Below, piece after piece: positions 20,464 to 34,040 of a DNA stretch of 53,979 nt; positions within the stretch are counted from its first letter, which is position 1, and the number at the start of each line of letters is the position of its first letter. Location: contig DATJFP010000065.1 in assembly GCA_035495615.1 (NCBI GenBank), positions 1 through 53,979 of the forward strand, read 5' to 3'. Made by a program: the position numbers and the translations under genes. The notes under the pieces are model-generated. The model was given only the letters and a program-made list of their open reading frames with translations. It made no database searches and had not been told where the DNA came from. Source of the DNA: Verrucomicrobiia bacterium. GTDB lineage: Bacteria; Omnitrophota; Omnitrophia; Omnitrophales; Aquincolibacteriaceae.

Positions 20464-22947
20464 ATGACCATGACGTTAGAGAAAAAAAGCTCCAAGAAAT
20501 CTTCCAAAAGCGGCGCGAAACAGGCGACGCAGGGCGCGGCTTCCGAAAAAAAGTTTGCGTCCAAGTACGGCCATTTCACCGCGGACGGCAGCGAGTACGT
20601 GATCACGAACCCGCGCACGCCGCGCCCGTGGATCAATGTCTGCGCCAATGAAAACTACGGCTTCGTCGTCACGCAGACGGGCGGCGGTTTTTCCTGGTTC
20701 GGAAACTCCCAGCTTTCCCGTCTGACCACGTGGTACCAGGATCTCATCCGCGACCCGTACGGCAAGTACGTGTACGTCCGCGACAACAAGACCGGCAAGC
20801 ACTGGTCCACGACGTGGAAGCCGACCGGCTTCAAGTATGATTCGTACGAAGCCCGCTACGGTCTCGGCTACACGAAGTTCACGACGCGCTATCAGGGCAT
20901 CAAGACCGAACAGCTCATGTTCGTCCCGCGCGAAGACTCCTGCGAAATCTGGCAGGTGACGCTGACAAACGAAACGAAGAAGGCGCGCGACATCAGCGTG
21001 TTTCCGTTTTTCGACTGGTGCCTCGGCAACGGCACGGAAACGCACCGCGAATTCCAGAAGACCTTCATCGAAGTGCAGATCAACCGCAAGCTCGGCGCCA
21101 TCATCGGCCGCAAACGTCCGCCGCTGGTTCCTCCGCACATTTCGACGGGCCTGAAAGATACGCCGCTCACCGGCGTGTTCGCGCTCACGAACCAGAAGCC
21201 GGCGGCTTACGACGGCGACAAGGAAACGTTCGTCGGCATGTATGGCACGTACCAGGATCCGAAGGCCGTTCTCGAAGGCAAGGTGCAGAATCGCCGCGAG
21301 CTCGAAAAATGGGGCGATCCGATTGCCGCCATGCAGGCCAATGTGAAGCTCAAGGCCGGCGAATCGAAAACGCTCGTTTTCCTTCTCGCCCGTATCGAAG
21401 ACGCTTCCAAGGCTCCCGCGATTATCAAGAAGTACAGCACGCTGGCGCTGGTCAAGAAAGAGCTCGACCGCATCGTGAATTACTGGAAAGACCTCACGGA
21501 CAAGTCGTGGGTCGAAACGCCGGACGAAGCGCTAAACTTCGTCACCAATAAATGGTACCGCTATCAGGCTGTTTGCGCCCGCATGTGGGCCAAGACCGCC
21601 TTCTATCAGTGCTCCGGCGGCATAGGCTTTCGCGATCAGCTCCAGGATTCGAACTGCATGCTCGAGTCCGATCCGAACATCACGCGCAAGCAGATCCTGG
21701 TCCATGCTGAACAGATGTTCCCCGACGGAACCGTGTACCACTGGTGGCATCCGGGCGCGGGCATTGGCGCGCACACCGAAATGGTCGACGACCTTCTTTG
21801 GCTTGCCCTCATCACGCTCAACTACATCGATGAAACCGGCGATGAGTCGATCCTCGATGAAGTGGCCCCGTATGTGACCAAAGGCAATGAACCGAAGCAG
21901 GAAGGCACGGTGTACGATCACATCTGCCGTTCCTACGAGAAGGTCCTTTCGCGCTGGTCGCCCCGCGGCCTGCCGCTGATGGGCGAAGGCGACTGGAACG
22001 ACGGCATGAGCCATGTCGGTCCGAAGTGGAAGGGCGAATCCGTGTGGCTTGCGCACTTCTTCCATGGGCTGCTCAACCGCCTTGCGCCGGTTTGCGAAAA
22101 GCGCGGTGAAAAAGACCGCGCGCAGCGCTACCTCGACCGTGCCAAAAAGCTCAAGGCCGCTGTCAATGAACACGCTTGGGACGGCGAATGGTACATTCGC
22201 GCGACCCGCGACAACGGCATTCCGCTCGGCAGCAAGACTCAGGACCGCGGCAAGATCTTCTTGAACGCGCAGACCTGGGCGGTTATCTGCGGAACGGCGA
22301 CGCCGGAACGGGCGCGGACAGCCATGAATTCGGCCTACAAGTGGCTGTACCGTGAATATGGTCCGCTGCTCTTCACGCCGGGTTATGACAAGCTCGATGA
22401 AACCATCGGTTACCTGTCGCGTTACGCGCCTTCCGTTCGCGAGAACGGCGGCGTTTATACGCATGCCGCTTGCTGGGGCGTTCAGGCCGCGGCCATGATG
22501 GGCGATGCCGAAATGGCGTACAAGGCCTACACCAACATGAACCCTGTTTACCGCGGTCTGAATCCCGATCACTACTACGGCGAGCCTTATGTGACGCCGG
22601 GCAACGTGGATGGTCCCGATTCCCCGAATTTCGGGCGTGGCGGCTGGACCTGGTATTCCGGTTCCGGTTCGTGGATGCAGAAGGTCGCTTACAATTGGAT
22701 CTGCGGCATCCGCGCTTCCCGCGATGGGCTGATCATTGATCCCTCGATCCCGAAAGCCTGGAAAGGTTTCAAGGCTAAGAGGACGTTCCGCGGCGCCACG
22801 TACATGATCGACGTGCAGAATCCCAGCGGCGCCAATGGCGGCGTGAAGGAAATTACGGTGGATGGCAAGAGGCTGTCGTCCAACGTGGTTCCCACGTTCT
22901 CCGACGGCAAGACCCATCAGGTCCGCGTCGTTTTGGGAAAGAAGTAA
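20464..22947 (+). CDS. GH94 family glycoside phosphorylase
   Basis: An 827-aa inverting phosphorylase that cleaves beta-glucosidic oligosaccharides with phosphate to give a sugar 1-phosphate. The N-terminal beta-sandwich (YGHFTADGSEYVITNPRTP, then TGGGFSWFGNSQLSRLT) is followed by the (alpha/alpha)6 barrel. The predicted catalytic Asp is in GEGDWNDGM, and the phosphate-site region is in YSGSGSWMQ. Related enzymes act on cellobiose, chitobiose, cellodextrins or beta-1,2-glucans; I cannot assign the acceptor. The N-terminal Lys/Ser-rich tail is low complexity. An in-frame GTG at 20446 overlaps the preceding stop; ATG 20464 is preferred. A strong terminator follows. Confidence 0.9.
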   Translation: MTMTLEKKSSKKSSKSGAKQATQGAASEKKFASKYGHFTADGSEYVITNPRTPRPWINVCANENYGFVVTQTGGGFSWFGNSQLSRLTTWYQDLIRDPYGKYVYVRDNKTGKHWSTTWKPTGFKYDSYEARYGLGYTKFTTRYQGIKTEQLMFVPREDSCEIWQVTLTNETKKARDISVFPFFDWCLGNGTETHREFQKTFIEVQINRKLGAIIGRKRPPLVPPHISTGLKDTPLTGVFALTNQKPAAYDGDKETFVGMYGTYQDPKAVLEGKVQNRRELEKWGDPIAAMQANVKLKAGESKTLVFLLARIEDASKAPAIIKKYSTLALVKKELDRIVNYWKDLTDKSWVETPDEALNFVTNKWYRYQAVCARMWAKTAFYQCSGGIGFRDQLQDSNCMLESDPNITRKQILVHAEQMFPDGTVYHWWHPGAGIGAHTEMVDDLLWLALITLNYIDETGDESILDEVAPYVTKGNEPKQEGTVYDHICRSYEKVLSRWSPRGLPLMGEGDWNDGMSHVGPKWKGESVWLAHFFHGLLNRLAPVCEKRGEKDRAQRYLDRAKKLKAAVNEHAWDGEWYIRATRDNGIPLGSKTQDRGKIFLNAQTWAVICGTATPERARTAMNSAYKWLYREYGPLLFTPGYDKLDETIGYLSRYAPSVRENGGVYTHAACWGVQAAAMMGDAEMAYKAYTNMNPVYRGLNPDHYYGEPYVTPGNVDGPDSPNFGRGGWTWYSGSGSWMQKVAYNWICGIRASRDGLIIDPSIPKAWKGFKAKRTFRGATYMIDVQNPSGANGGVKEITVDGKRLSSNVVPTFSDGKTHQVRVVLGKK

Positions 22948-22974
22948 ACCCCTCGTTTTCAGATCGGGCTTTCA

Positions 22975-23010
22975 GCCACCCCTTTCTTCGGAAAGGGGTG
23001 GCGGTTTTTT
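22975..23010 (+). terminator. Strong intrinsic terminator with UUCG loop
   Basis: A perfect 12-bp stem (22975-22986 with 22991-23002) closed by a UUCG tetraloop is followed by GG and six T. It should end the transcript covering the binding protein and the GH94 gene. Confidence 0.92.
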
Positions 23011-23056
23011 GAGCGTCCTCGATGCGTTTGTTCTGATTCCCCCGAAAGAGACAACC

Positions 23057-25048
23057 ATGCGCATGCAAAAAAAAGGCCGCGGGTTTATCTCGGCCGCCCT
23101 TGTCACTCTCATCGCTTCCGCTTCGCCCGCCCATGCCGCATCCGACCCCGCTATTTACGGGCTGGTGCCTGCGGAAAAGTCCCTCGAAACCTCTTCTCAG
23201 TTCATCCTCGTCGATGATTTCAATACCGGAAAATTTCTGATTCGCGAAGGCGCGGGGTGGCGCGTCAAAGGCCCGCTCGGCGCGTTGGAAATCATGATCG
23301 ACAAAACCGATGCGCGGAATCCTGAGCGCGGGTATTCCCTCAAAAACGATTTCAGCCTTGCCTCCTCCGAAAAAGCATCTTTCGAAACTTCGCTGGACCA
23401 CATGGACGTGAGCAAGGCCACGCATCTGGTCTTTAAAATCAAATTGGCGATGAAAGACAAAGCCGCTTTTCCCGGCAAGCTCGCCGTGACTCTTATGGAT
23501 TGGAACCAGAAGCAGGCCGAGGTCGACCTTTCCCCGCGTGTCGCGGCCGCGGACGGTTCCTGGATCGAGGTCGAGCTTCCGATCGGGGATTTTTCGGGAT
23601 TGGACCCTGACCAGTTGACCCGCCTTAAATTTACGCTGACCGCTCCGGACTCGAAAAAAATGCACGGGGCCTTGTGGCTCGACGAAATCGCTTTCTTCGG
23701 CCCCGGCAATGCGGAATTTCTCAGCCACCGGGACAACATCGTTTCTTTTCCTTCCGGCATGTCTTCGGAGCGACGGCACAAGCTCGCAAAACAGAAAAAA
23801 GATGCCAAATTTTTGAAGATGATCGCGGAAGACACGTGGAAATTTTTCGAAAATGCGAGGGACAAAAACACGCACTTGATCGTCGACCACATCCGTCTGG
23901 GAGACGCGCCTCTCATTGCCGATTACACGTCGCCCACCAATATCGCCATGGACCTTTTGTCGACGATTGCCGCCATGGATCTGGAAATCCTGTCCCGCGA
24001 GCAGGCTGCGGATTCCGTGGGAAAGGTACTGAAAACGCTGGACCGGCTGCCTAAGTACAAAGGCTTTTTCTACAATTTTTATGACATCGCAAAGCTTTCT
24101 ATCCAAAGGAGTTACATTTCGACCGTGGACAGCGGCTGGCTCGCTATCGCGCTCGTCGTGGTGCGTCAGGCCTTTCCCGAATATAAGGAGCAGGCTTCTA
24201 AGTTTCTCGACGGATTCCACTTCGGAGATTTCCTGGATCCGGAAAACAACCAATTGGTCGTAGGGCTGGATGTTCCCATGAAGGATTTCGGTAAGTACCA
24301 TTACGGCCTGCTGGTTACGGAGGCGCGCGCGACGAGCCTTTACGCGATCGGAAAAGGCGATCTCCCGCGGGAGCATTGGTGGTTTATCTACCGAACGCTT
24401 CCGCAGGTCTGGGGATGGCAAAAGCAAAAGCCCGCGGGCGATTTCATTACCGAAGATGGGGTGGAATATTTTCAGGGGTATTACCAGCAGGACGGAAAAA
24501 AGTTTGTGCCGAGCTGGGGCGGGTCCCTGTTCGAGTTTTTGATGCCGACTCTTGTTCTAAAAGAAAGGAAGCTTGCGCCCCAGGGCCTTGGCCTGAACGA
24601 CAAGATCGCGACAGAGCTGCAGCGGGATTATGCGCTTAAAAAAGGATATCCGGTCTGGGGGATGTCGCCCTGCGCAGTCTCCAACGGTCGCCAATGGACG
24701 TACCGGGAATACGGGGTGCCGGGCCTGGGAGCTAAAGGATATCCGGATGCCGGCGTGGTAACGCCGCACGTGAGTTTTCTGGCTTTGGACAGCCTGCCGC
24801 AAGATGCCCTCAAAAATATCCGTAATCTACTGAAATTCGATATTTATGGGGAATACGGCTTTTACGATGCCATCGACCTCAAAAAAGGCCGGGTCAACCC
24901 TCAGTACCTGTCCCTGGACCAGGGCATGATCCTTGTCGCCATCGCCAATTATTTAAAGGAAGGGACCATCCAGAACCGTTTTCACGCGGATCCGGTCGGA
25001 AAGAAGGCGGAGGATTTACTGTCGAAAGAAAGTTTTTTCAAGACGTAA
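23057..25048 (+). CDS. Secreted glycoamylase-like (PF10091-type) protein
   Basis: A 663-aa exported protein. The signal peptide (MRMQKKGRG, then a hydrophobic FISAALVTLIASA, cleavage after AHA) is followed by a beta-sandwich domain (about 40-230: FILVDDFNTGKF, LWLDEIAFFGPG) and then an (alpha/alpha)6-type domain resembling the glycoamylase-like family. That domain has IVDHIRLGDAPLIADYTSPTNIA, STVDSGWLAIAL, GGSLFEFLMP, and a late YGEYGFYDAID. Known members are beta-1,2-glucanases and domains of cyclic glucan synthases. With the GH94 enzyme and the sugar-binding protein upstream, a role in external beta-glucan breakdown is likely. ATG 23057 is chosen because the frame upstream runs through the terminator. 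Confidence 0.75.
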   Translation: MRMQKKGRGFISAALVTLIASASPAHAASDPAIYGLVPAEKSLETSSQFILVDDFNTGKFLIREGAGWRVKGPLGALEIMIDKTDARNPERGYSLKNDFSLASSEKASFETSLDHMDVSKATHLVFKIKLAMKDKAAFPGKLAVTLMDWNQKQAEVDLSPRVAAADGSWIEVELPIGDFSGLDPDQLTRLKFTLTAPDSKKMHGALWLDEIAFFGPGNAEFLSHRDNIVSFPSGMSSERRHKLAKQKKDAKFLKMIAEDTWKFFENARDKNTHLIVDHIRLGDAPLIADYTSPTNIAMDLLSTIAAMDLEILSREQAADSVGKVLKTLDRLPKYKGFFYNFYDIAKLSIQRSYISTVDSGWLAIALVVVRQAFPEYKEQASKFLDGFHFGDFLDPENNQLVVGLDVPMKDFGKYHYGLLVTEARATSLYAIGKGDLPREHWWFIYRTLPQVWGWQKQKPAGDFITEDGVEYFQGYYQQDGKKFVPSWGGSLFEFLMPTLVLKERKLAPQGLGLNDKIATELQRDYALKKGYPVWGMSPCAVSNGRQWTYREYGVPGLGAKGYPDAGVVTPHVSFLALDSLPQDALKNIRNLLKFDIYGEYGFYDAIDLKKGRVNPQYLSLDQGMILVAIANYLKEGTIQNRFHADPVGKKAEDLLSKESFFKT

Positions 25049-25056
25049 CTAGTGCT

Positions 25057-25084
25057 TTGAAAATCATTTGTTTAGTTATACAAT
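25057..25084 (+). promoter_or_regulatory. Candidate promoter of the ROK regulator gene
   Basis: -35 TTGAAA (25057-25062), 16-bp spacer, -10 TACAAT (25079-25084), about 70 bp before the ROK gene. Both boxes are close to consensus. Confidence 0.5.
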
Positions 25085-25157
25085 ACCGAGCCATTAGGAC
25101 GAATTCCCCGGTTTTTTTCTTGATTTAGGGACGGAAGTTGGGAAAGGAGAGGGCCTC

Positions 25158-26375
25158 GTGATTAAACAGATTCTCTTAAAAGACCGCATCCTGACAGACA
25201 AAGAGAGAAAGAACCTCGCCATCCTGGAGGTCATCAGGAAAAACGGCCCCATCTCCCGCACGGACATCTCCAAGATCACCGAACTCAACATCGTCACCGT
25301 CTCCAATTACGTCAATCATTACATCAAAAAAGGCCTTGTCGTCGAAGGCGAGCTGGATGAATCCACCGGCGGCCGCAAGCCCGTTCTGGTAGAGCTCAAT
25401 CCGAAAGCCGGCTACATCGTCGGCGTCGGCCTCAACATGCTCAGCGTGGTTGGCGTTCTCGTCGACCTCGAGATTAATGTCATCGCCGAAGTAAAGCGCG
25501 AGCGCAATCCCGAAAATTCTGAGTCCGTGATCGAGAACATGGTCGACATGGCCCAGGAAATCATCGAGAAGGCCGAAATCGACAAGAGCAAAATCGTGGG
25601 CGTCGGCGTCGGCGTTCCTGGCATCATCGATGAGCGCGGCCGTACCATCCGCTGGCCGCAAAGCCTCGGCGAAAAAGACATCAACGTTTGTCTTTCTATC
25701 AAGGATACGTTCGAAAAGCGCCTCGAGATTCCGACGTTTGTGGAAAATGATGCGAATGCCGCGGTGCTAGGCGAAAAGTGGCTGGGTCTCGACCGCGACG
25801 TGCGCCACATGTTGTACATGTTTTCAGGCGTGGGCGCGGGCATTCTGATCAACAGTGAAATCTACCGCGGGGCCACGGGCGCTGCCGGCGAGCTGGGAAT
25901 TTCCAGCAGCCGTTCCGCAAAAGATTATGCCAAGGAAATCGCGCCGCAGCTAGGCCGCTGGGAAATGGACCTCGGCATGGTCCTGCACGCCAAAGCCAGA
26001 CTGGAGAAGGGCGAGAAGTCCATGCTCCGCGATTTCGTGAACGGAAACATCAACCAGCTTACTTTCAAAGAAATCGTGCGGGCCGTGAAGGAAAAAGATA
26101 GTCTCGCGCTTCAGGTCGTGGATGAAGCCGGCCAGGCTCTCGGAAAAAAAATCGCGTTTCTTGTGAATCTCCTCAACCCCGAAATCGTAGTCATCGGGGG
26201 CGGCGTCGAAGATTGCGGTGCTCCTTTGCTGGATGCCGTTAAAAACGCCGTAAAAGAATGGTCTGTCGAAGAAGCTTCCAGCCACGTTAAAATCATTCCT
26301 TCTGCTTTCGGCGAAAATGCCGTGGCTCTTGGTGTGGTTGGCATCGTGGCGCGCGAAGTTTTCGCGCAGGCCTAA
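25158..26375 (+). CDS. ROK-family transcriptional regulator (NagC/XylR-like)
   Basis: A 405-aa repressor-type ROK protein. An N-terminal winged helix-turn-helix (about 20-65, PISRTDISKITELNIVTVSNYVNHYIKKG) joins a sugar-kinase-fold domain with a glycine-rich ATP/sugar-site segment (GVGVGVPGIIDERG, then FVENDANAAVLGEKW, then GVGAGILINSEIYRG). The cysteine cluster that binds zinc in most ROK proteins (CxCGxxGCxE) is missing: GELGISSSRSAKDYAKE stands in that place. It is probably the sensor for the sugar released by the neighbouring enzymes. GTG 25158 has a ribosome-binding site (GGAGAGGG). Confidence 0.9.
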   Translation: MIKQILLKDRILTDKERKNLAILEVIRKNGPISRTDISKITELNIVTVSNYVNHYIKKGLVVEGELDESTGGRKPVLVELNPKAGYIVGVGLNMLSVVGVLVDLEINVIAEVKRERNPENSESVIENMVDMAQEIIEKAEIDKSKIVGVGVGVPGIIDERGRTIRWPQSLGEKDINVCLSIKDTFEKRLEIPTFVENDANAAVLGEKWLGLDRDVRHMLYMFSGVGAGILINSEIYRGATGAAGELGISSSRSAKDYAKEIAPQLGRWEMDLGMVLHAKARLEKGEKSMLRDFVNGNINQLTFKEIVRAVKEKDSLALQVVDEAGQALGKKIAFLVNLLNPEIVVIGGGVEDCGAPLLDAVKNAVKEWSVEEASSHVKIIPSAFGENAVALGVVGIVAREVFAQA

Positions 26376-26404
26376 TCCCCAAGCTCTTCGGCCCTGAGCG
26401 GCCT

Positions 26405-27157
26405 ATGATGGACACGACCCCTGATTTCCTTTCCCATTTGGAAGAATTGCGGAAGAGAATTCTCGTCTCGCTTTTTGTTTTCGTGGCGTGCACGGTCGCG
26501 GCGTATTTTTTTTCCCGCCAGATCGTAAATTTTTTAATCGAGCCGCTGCACAAGCAGCAGAATGCGCAGCTTGTTTTTCAGACGCCCTACGAAGCCTTTT
26601 TGACGTACGTGAAAGTCTCAGCGGTGACGGGCCTGTTGCTTTCGCTGCCGGTTATTTTTTTCGAATTCTGGAAATTTGTTTCGCCGGGCTTGTATGACCG
26701 CGAAAAAAAAGTGATCCTGCCTCTGTCATTTGTCTGTGTTTTGCTGTTTCTTGCGGGCGTTTGTTTCGCCTATTTTTTGGTCATTCCTTTTGGGCTGGGT
26801 TTTCTTCTCAGCTTTCAGACCGAAAGCCTGCGGCCGCTCATCGCCATTGCCCCCTATTTCTCATTTTTATTGGGGATGATCCTCGCTTTCGGAGCGCTTT
26901 TTGACTTCCCAGTTGTGCTCTTAGGCCTTATAAAACTTGGGGTTATGAAAACCGAGACACTGGCTAGCATGAGGAAGCTTATTGTGGTCGGAATCTTCGT
27001 TGTGGCGGCTATATTGACGCCTTCTCCGGATCCGGTCAGCCAGCTTTTGCTGGCGATTCCTCTGGTTTTGCTGTTCGAAATCACGCTTTTGATTGCCGGC
27101 CGGATCGAGAAAAAAGCCCCAAAAACGCCTCAAGATCAAGGGATTCAGGGACGATAA
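26405..27157 (+). CDS. tatC: Sec-independent translocase subunit TatC
   Basis: A 250-aa membrane protein with six predicted helices that forms the twin-arginine signal receptor of the Tat export system. The N-terminal signature FLSHLEELRKRILVS, the glutamate-bearing FEFWKFVSPGLYDREKK and the late segment FGALFDFPVV match the family; length is normal. Two ATG codons lie in tandem (26405 and 26408). No tatA/B is adjacent. It lies 29 bp after the ROK gene and may be cotranscribed; it is the last gene before the rRNA promoter. Confidence 0.95.
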   Translation: MMDTTPDFLSHLEELRKRILVSLFVFVACTVAAYFFSRQIVNFLIEPLHKQQNAQLVFQTPYEAFLTYVKVSAVTGLLLSLPVIFFEFWKFVSPGLYDREKKVILPLSFVCVLLFLAGVCFAYFLVIPFGLGFLLSFQTESLRPLIAIAPYFSFLLGMILAFGALFDFPVVLLGLIKLGVMKTETLASMRKLIVVGIFVVAAILTPSPDPVSQLLLAIPLVLLFEITLLIAGRIEKKAPKTPQDQGIQGR

Positions 27158-27177
27158 ACTTTTTTGTGTTTTCTCGC

Positions 27178-27206
27178 TTGACAGTGTAGGGCTGCCTCAG
27201 TAGAAT
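27178..27206 (+). promoter_or_regulatory. rRNA operon promoter
   Basis: -35 TTGACA (27178-27183), 17-bp spacer, -10 TAGAAT (27201-27206), about 180 bp before the 16S gene. A boxA-like antitermination motif (TAGCTCTTTCTCA, about 27326-27338) follows in the leader. No gene is visible between 27158 and 27385. Confidence 0.75.
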
Positions 27207-27385
27207 TACAAACCCCTGCAACAGGGAACGCTGCGAAATACATTCTTCGTAAGCAAGTCTTTCTTAAATTTATCTTTGAATATCAAGTTTTTTGGAGAAG
27301 CCCTTGGCTCACCAAGGCGCTCCAATAGCTCTTTCTCATTGATGTGCGGAGCCGACGATTCAGTTCGAGAGGATCTAAACTTTCT

Positions 27386-28950
<1,565 letters not shown>

Positions 28951-29142
28951 CTAAGGAGCACATTCCCGAATCGAAAGAAGAGGGAAGAGTGCTTAAAAGA
29001 TGTAATCCCTAGAATTGGATCGCCGTCCGCACATCAATGTCTTTTGCTAATATCAAATACTCCTAACCATGCCCTTGCTCTGCAAGGGCGTGAGTTACGA
29101 GTACGATAATGATTTGAGCATAAGCCGCAGGAATTTTCATTT
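28951..29142 (+). other. 16S-tRNA spacer
   Basis: Transcribed spacer of the rRNA operon between 16S and tRNA-Ile. I see no gene in it. Confidence 0.6.
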
Positions 29143-29219
29143 GGGCCCATAGCTCAGATGGTTAGAGCACAGTGCTGATAACGCTGGGGTCAGTGGTTCG
29201 AATCCACTTGGGCCCACCA
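29143..29219 (+). tRNA. tRNA-Ile (anticodon GAT)
   Basis: Acceptor GGGCCCA/TGGGCCC, anticodon stem CAGTG/CGCTG around CTGATAA (GAT), T arm GTGG TTCGAAT CCAC. The 3' CCA is encoded. It sits in the 16S-23S spacer. Confidence 0.97.
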
Positions 29220-29299
29220 GACGCCAGCTAAAACCAGAGTCCAAGAAATAAATTGGCTTTGAGTTTTTCCGAGCCTGTCCCTTCAGGGAAGGTTCCTTC

Positions 29300-29372
29300 G
29301 GGCCTGTAGCTCAGCTGGGAGAGCACCTGCTTTGCAAGCAGGGGGTCAGCGGTTCAATCCCGCTCAGGTCCA
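29300..29372 (+). tRNA. tRNA-Ala (anticodon TGC)
   Basis: Acceptor GGGCCTG/CAGGTCC (one G-U pair), anticodon stem CCTGC/GCAGG around TTTGCAA (TGC), T arm GCGG TTCAATC CCGC. CCA is not encoded, unlike the neighbouring tRNA-Ile. Confidence 0.97.
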
Positions 29373-29534
29373 GTAATCAAAACATTCGTGATTTAAAAAA
29401 TTTTCGTCTCTCCTTTAAAGAGAGACTGGTGCATTTTGTTCTTCAAAATGCGTCGTTCTTTGACAACGTAATGAAGTCTCGGCAGATTCATCGATATTTC
29501 ATCGAGTAAATTTGCGGGATTTTCATCGAGAAAT
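29373..29534 (+). other. tRNA-Ala to 23S spacer
   Basis: Transcribed spacer. It has a TTCTTTGACAA motif (about 29456) that often precedes 23S genes and may serve antitermination or processing. No other feature is seen. Confidence 0.5.
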
Positions 29535-32860
<3,326 letters not shown>

Positions 32861-32961
32861 CCCGATAAATCCCAAAAATTTATTGGTGAAGTATCGATGT
32901 CTCTGTCGAGACTCATTACGTTGGAATATTCGCGCTCCAGTTAAAACTGGAGCCAATCACT

Positions 32962-33079
32962 TCTCGGTGACCATTGGAGAGGGGCCACACCCGTTCCCAT
33001 TCCGAATACGGAAGTTAAGCCCTCTACCGGCGATGGTACTAACGGAGCAGTTCGTTGGGAGAGTAGCTAGTCGCCGGGA
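32962..33079 (+). rRNA. rrf: 5S ribosomal RNA
   Basis: A 118-nt gene closed by helix I, TCTCGGTGAC with GTCGCCGGGA, containing the conserved CCGTTCCCATTCCGAATACGGAAGTTAAG loop B/C region and GATGGTACT. It lies about 100 bp after 23S. Confidence 0.95.
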
Positions 33080-33120
33080 TTAATTATTGCGGACTTCATC
33101 GAAAGCCCGCAGCTAATCCC

Positions 33121-33155
33121 AAAAAGACCGGAGATTCATTTCTCCGGTCTTTTTA
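33121..33155 (+). terminator. rRNA operon terminator
   Basis: A 14-bp stem (33121-33134 with 33141-33154), 6-nt loop, and a T run. It lies about 40 bp after 5S and ends the rRNA operon. Confidence 0.92.
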
Positions 33156-33225
33156 TTTTCGGCCTTGTTCGGCCGCACGAATCCATTGATTCTTTTTTTG
33201 TTCCCGATTAGGATACACATTCAAT

Positions 33226-33585
33226 ATGATTCGCCTTTTTATCTATCTGATCTTGCTGGGCAGCGTCTTGTATTTGCTTTCTGTATGGAGCCGGAGACAA
33301 ACCGAAGGCGCTCCCTCTGTCGGCGGAGTTTTGCCGGGCAAGCAGAAGAGCATGTTCAAGTCCCGCGCAAATCCGCGGGAAGTCTGGGTTCAAGTCTATG
33401 AAACCGCGACTCTCGATGAAGCGCGGCGTTATCAAGCCCGGATCCAGGAAGAAGAGATCGAATGCATTATCTATGAGCAGGGCAAAAAAGATATTCACGG
33501 CAACCCGCTCATGGGAATCGGCATCGCCGTTCCAAAAACAGCCGTGGGGCTTGCGCAGGGAATCATCAGCAGGATTTCAGTCTAA
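33226..33585 (+). CDS. DUF2007-like protein with N-terminal membrane helix
   Basis: A 119-aa protein. One hydrophobic N-terminal segment (LFIYLILLGSVLYLLSVW) is followed by a basic linker and then a small ferredoxin-like domain (VWVQVYETATLDEARRYQARIQEEEIECIIYE), resembling the DUF2007 'putative signal transducing protein' family. Function is unknown. It is the first gene after the rRNA terminator and is on the same strand as the three following genes, with 34 bp to the ACT gene. Confidence 0.65.
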   Translation: MIRLFIYLILLGSVLYLLSVWSRRQTEGAPSVGGVLPGKQKSMFKSRANPREVWVQVYETATLDEARRYQARIQEEEIECIIYEQGKKDIHGNPLMGIGIAVPKTAVGLAQGIISRISV

Positions 33586-33619
33586 GATTCTCTGCTGCCC
33601 TTGAGTCAAAGGAGCGATC

Positions 33620-34015
33620 ATGGGGGCGATTCAAAAACAGTTATCGGTTTTCCTTCCCAACCGGCCCGGTGTCCTCGCCCGCACCTGCTCCATCCTCTCT
33701 GAAACCGGAGTCAACATTCTTGCAATGGCCGTGCATGACACCGTGGACAACGCGGTGGTCCGCTTTCTCGTGGATCATCCCACCAAGGCGCTTCTGCTTT
33801 TCGAACAGGAAGAGCTTTACGTCCTCGAGCAGGAAGTTGTCGTCCTCGAACTTGATAATGCGCCCGGCGAACTGACGCGCATTTGCCAGGCCCTGGCCGA
33901 AGCGGACATCAACATTGCTTATGCCTACTGCACCGCGATCCCGAGGCAGGAATGCGGATGCCTTGTTCTCAAAACCGACCAGCCGGAAAGAACGCTCGAA
34001 ATTTTGTCGCGGTAA
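33620..34015 (+). CDS. Double ACT-domain protein
   Basis: A 131-aa protein with two ACT domains. The first (about 5-65) begins KQLSVFLPNRPGVLARTCSILSETGVNIL; the second (about 70-130) begins VVVLELDNAPGELTRICQALAEADINIAYAYC. ACT domains bind amino acids or similar ligands and regulate enzymes. This stand-alone tandem form is common, and its partner is not known. A ribosome-binding site (AAAGGAG) precedes the ATG. Confidence 0.85.
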   Translation: MGAIQKQLSVFLPNRPGVLARTCSILSETGVNILAMAVHDTVDNAVVRFLVDHPTKALLLFEQEELYVLEQEVVVLELDNAPGELTRICQALAEADINIAYAYCTAIPRQECGCLVLKTDQPERTLEILSR

Positions 34016-34040
34016 CCAACCTCATCACGGTTCCTCTCGA

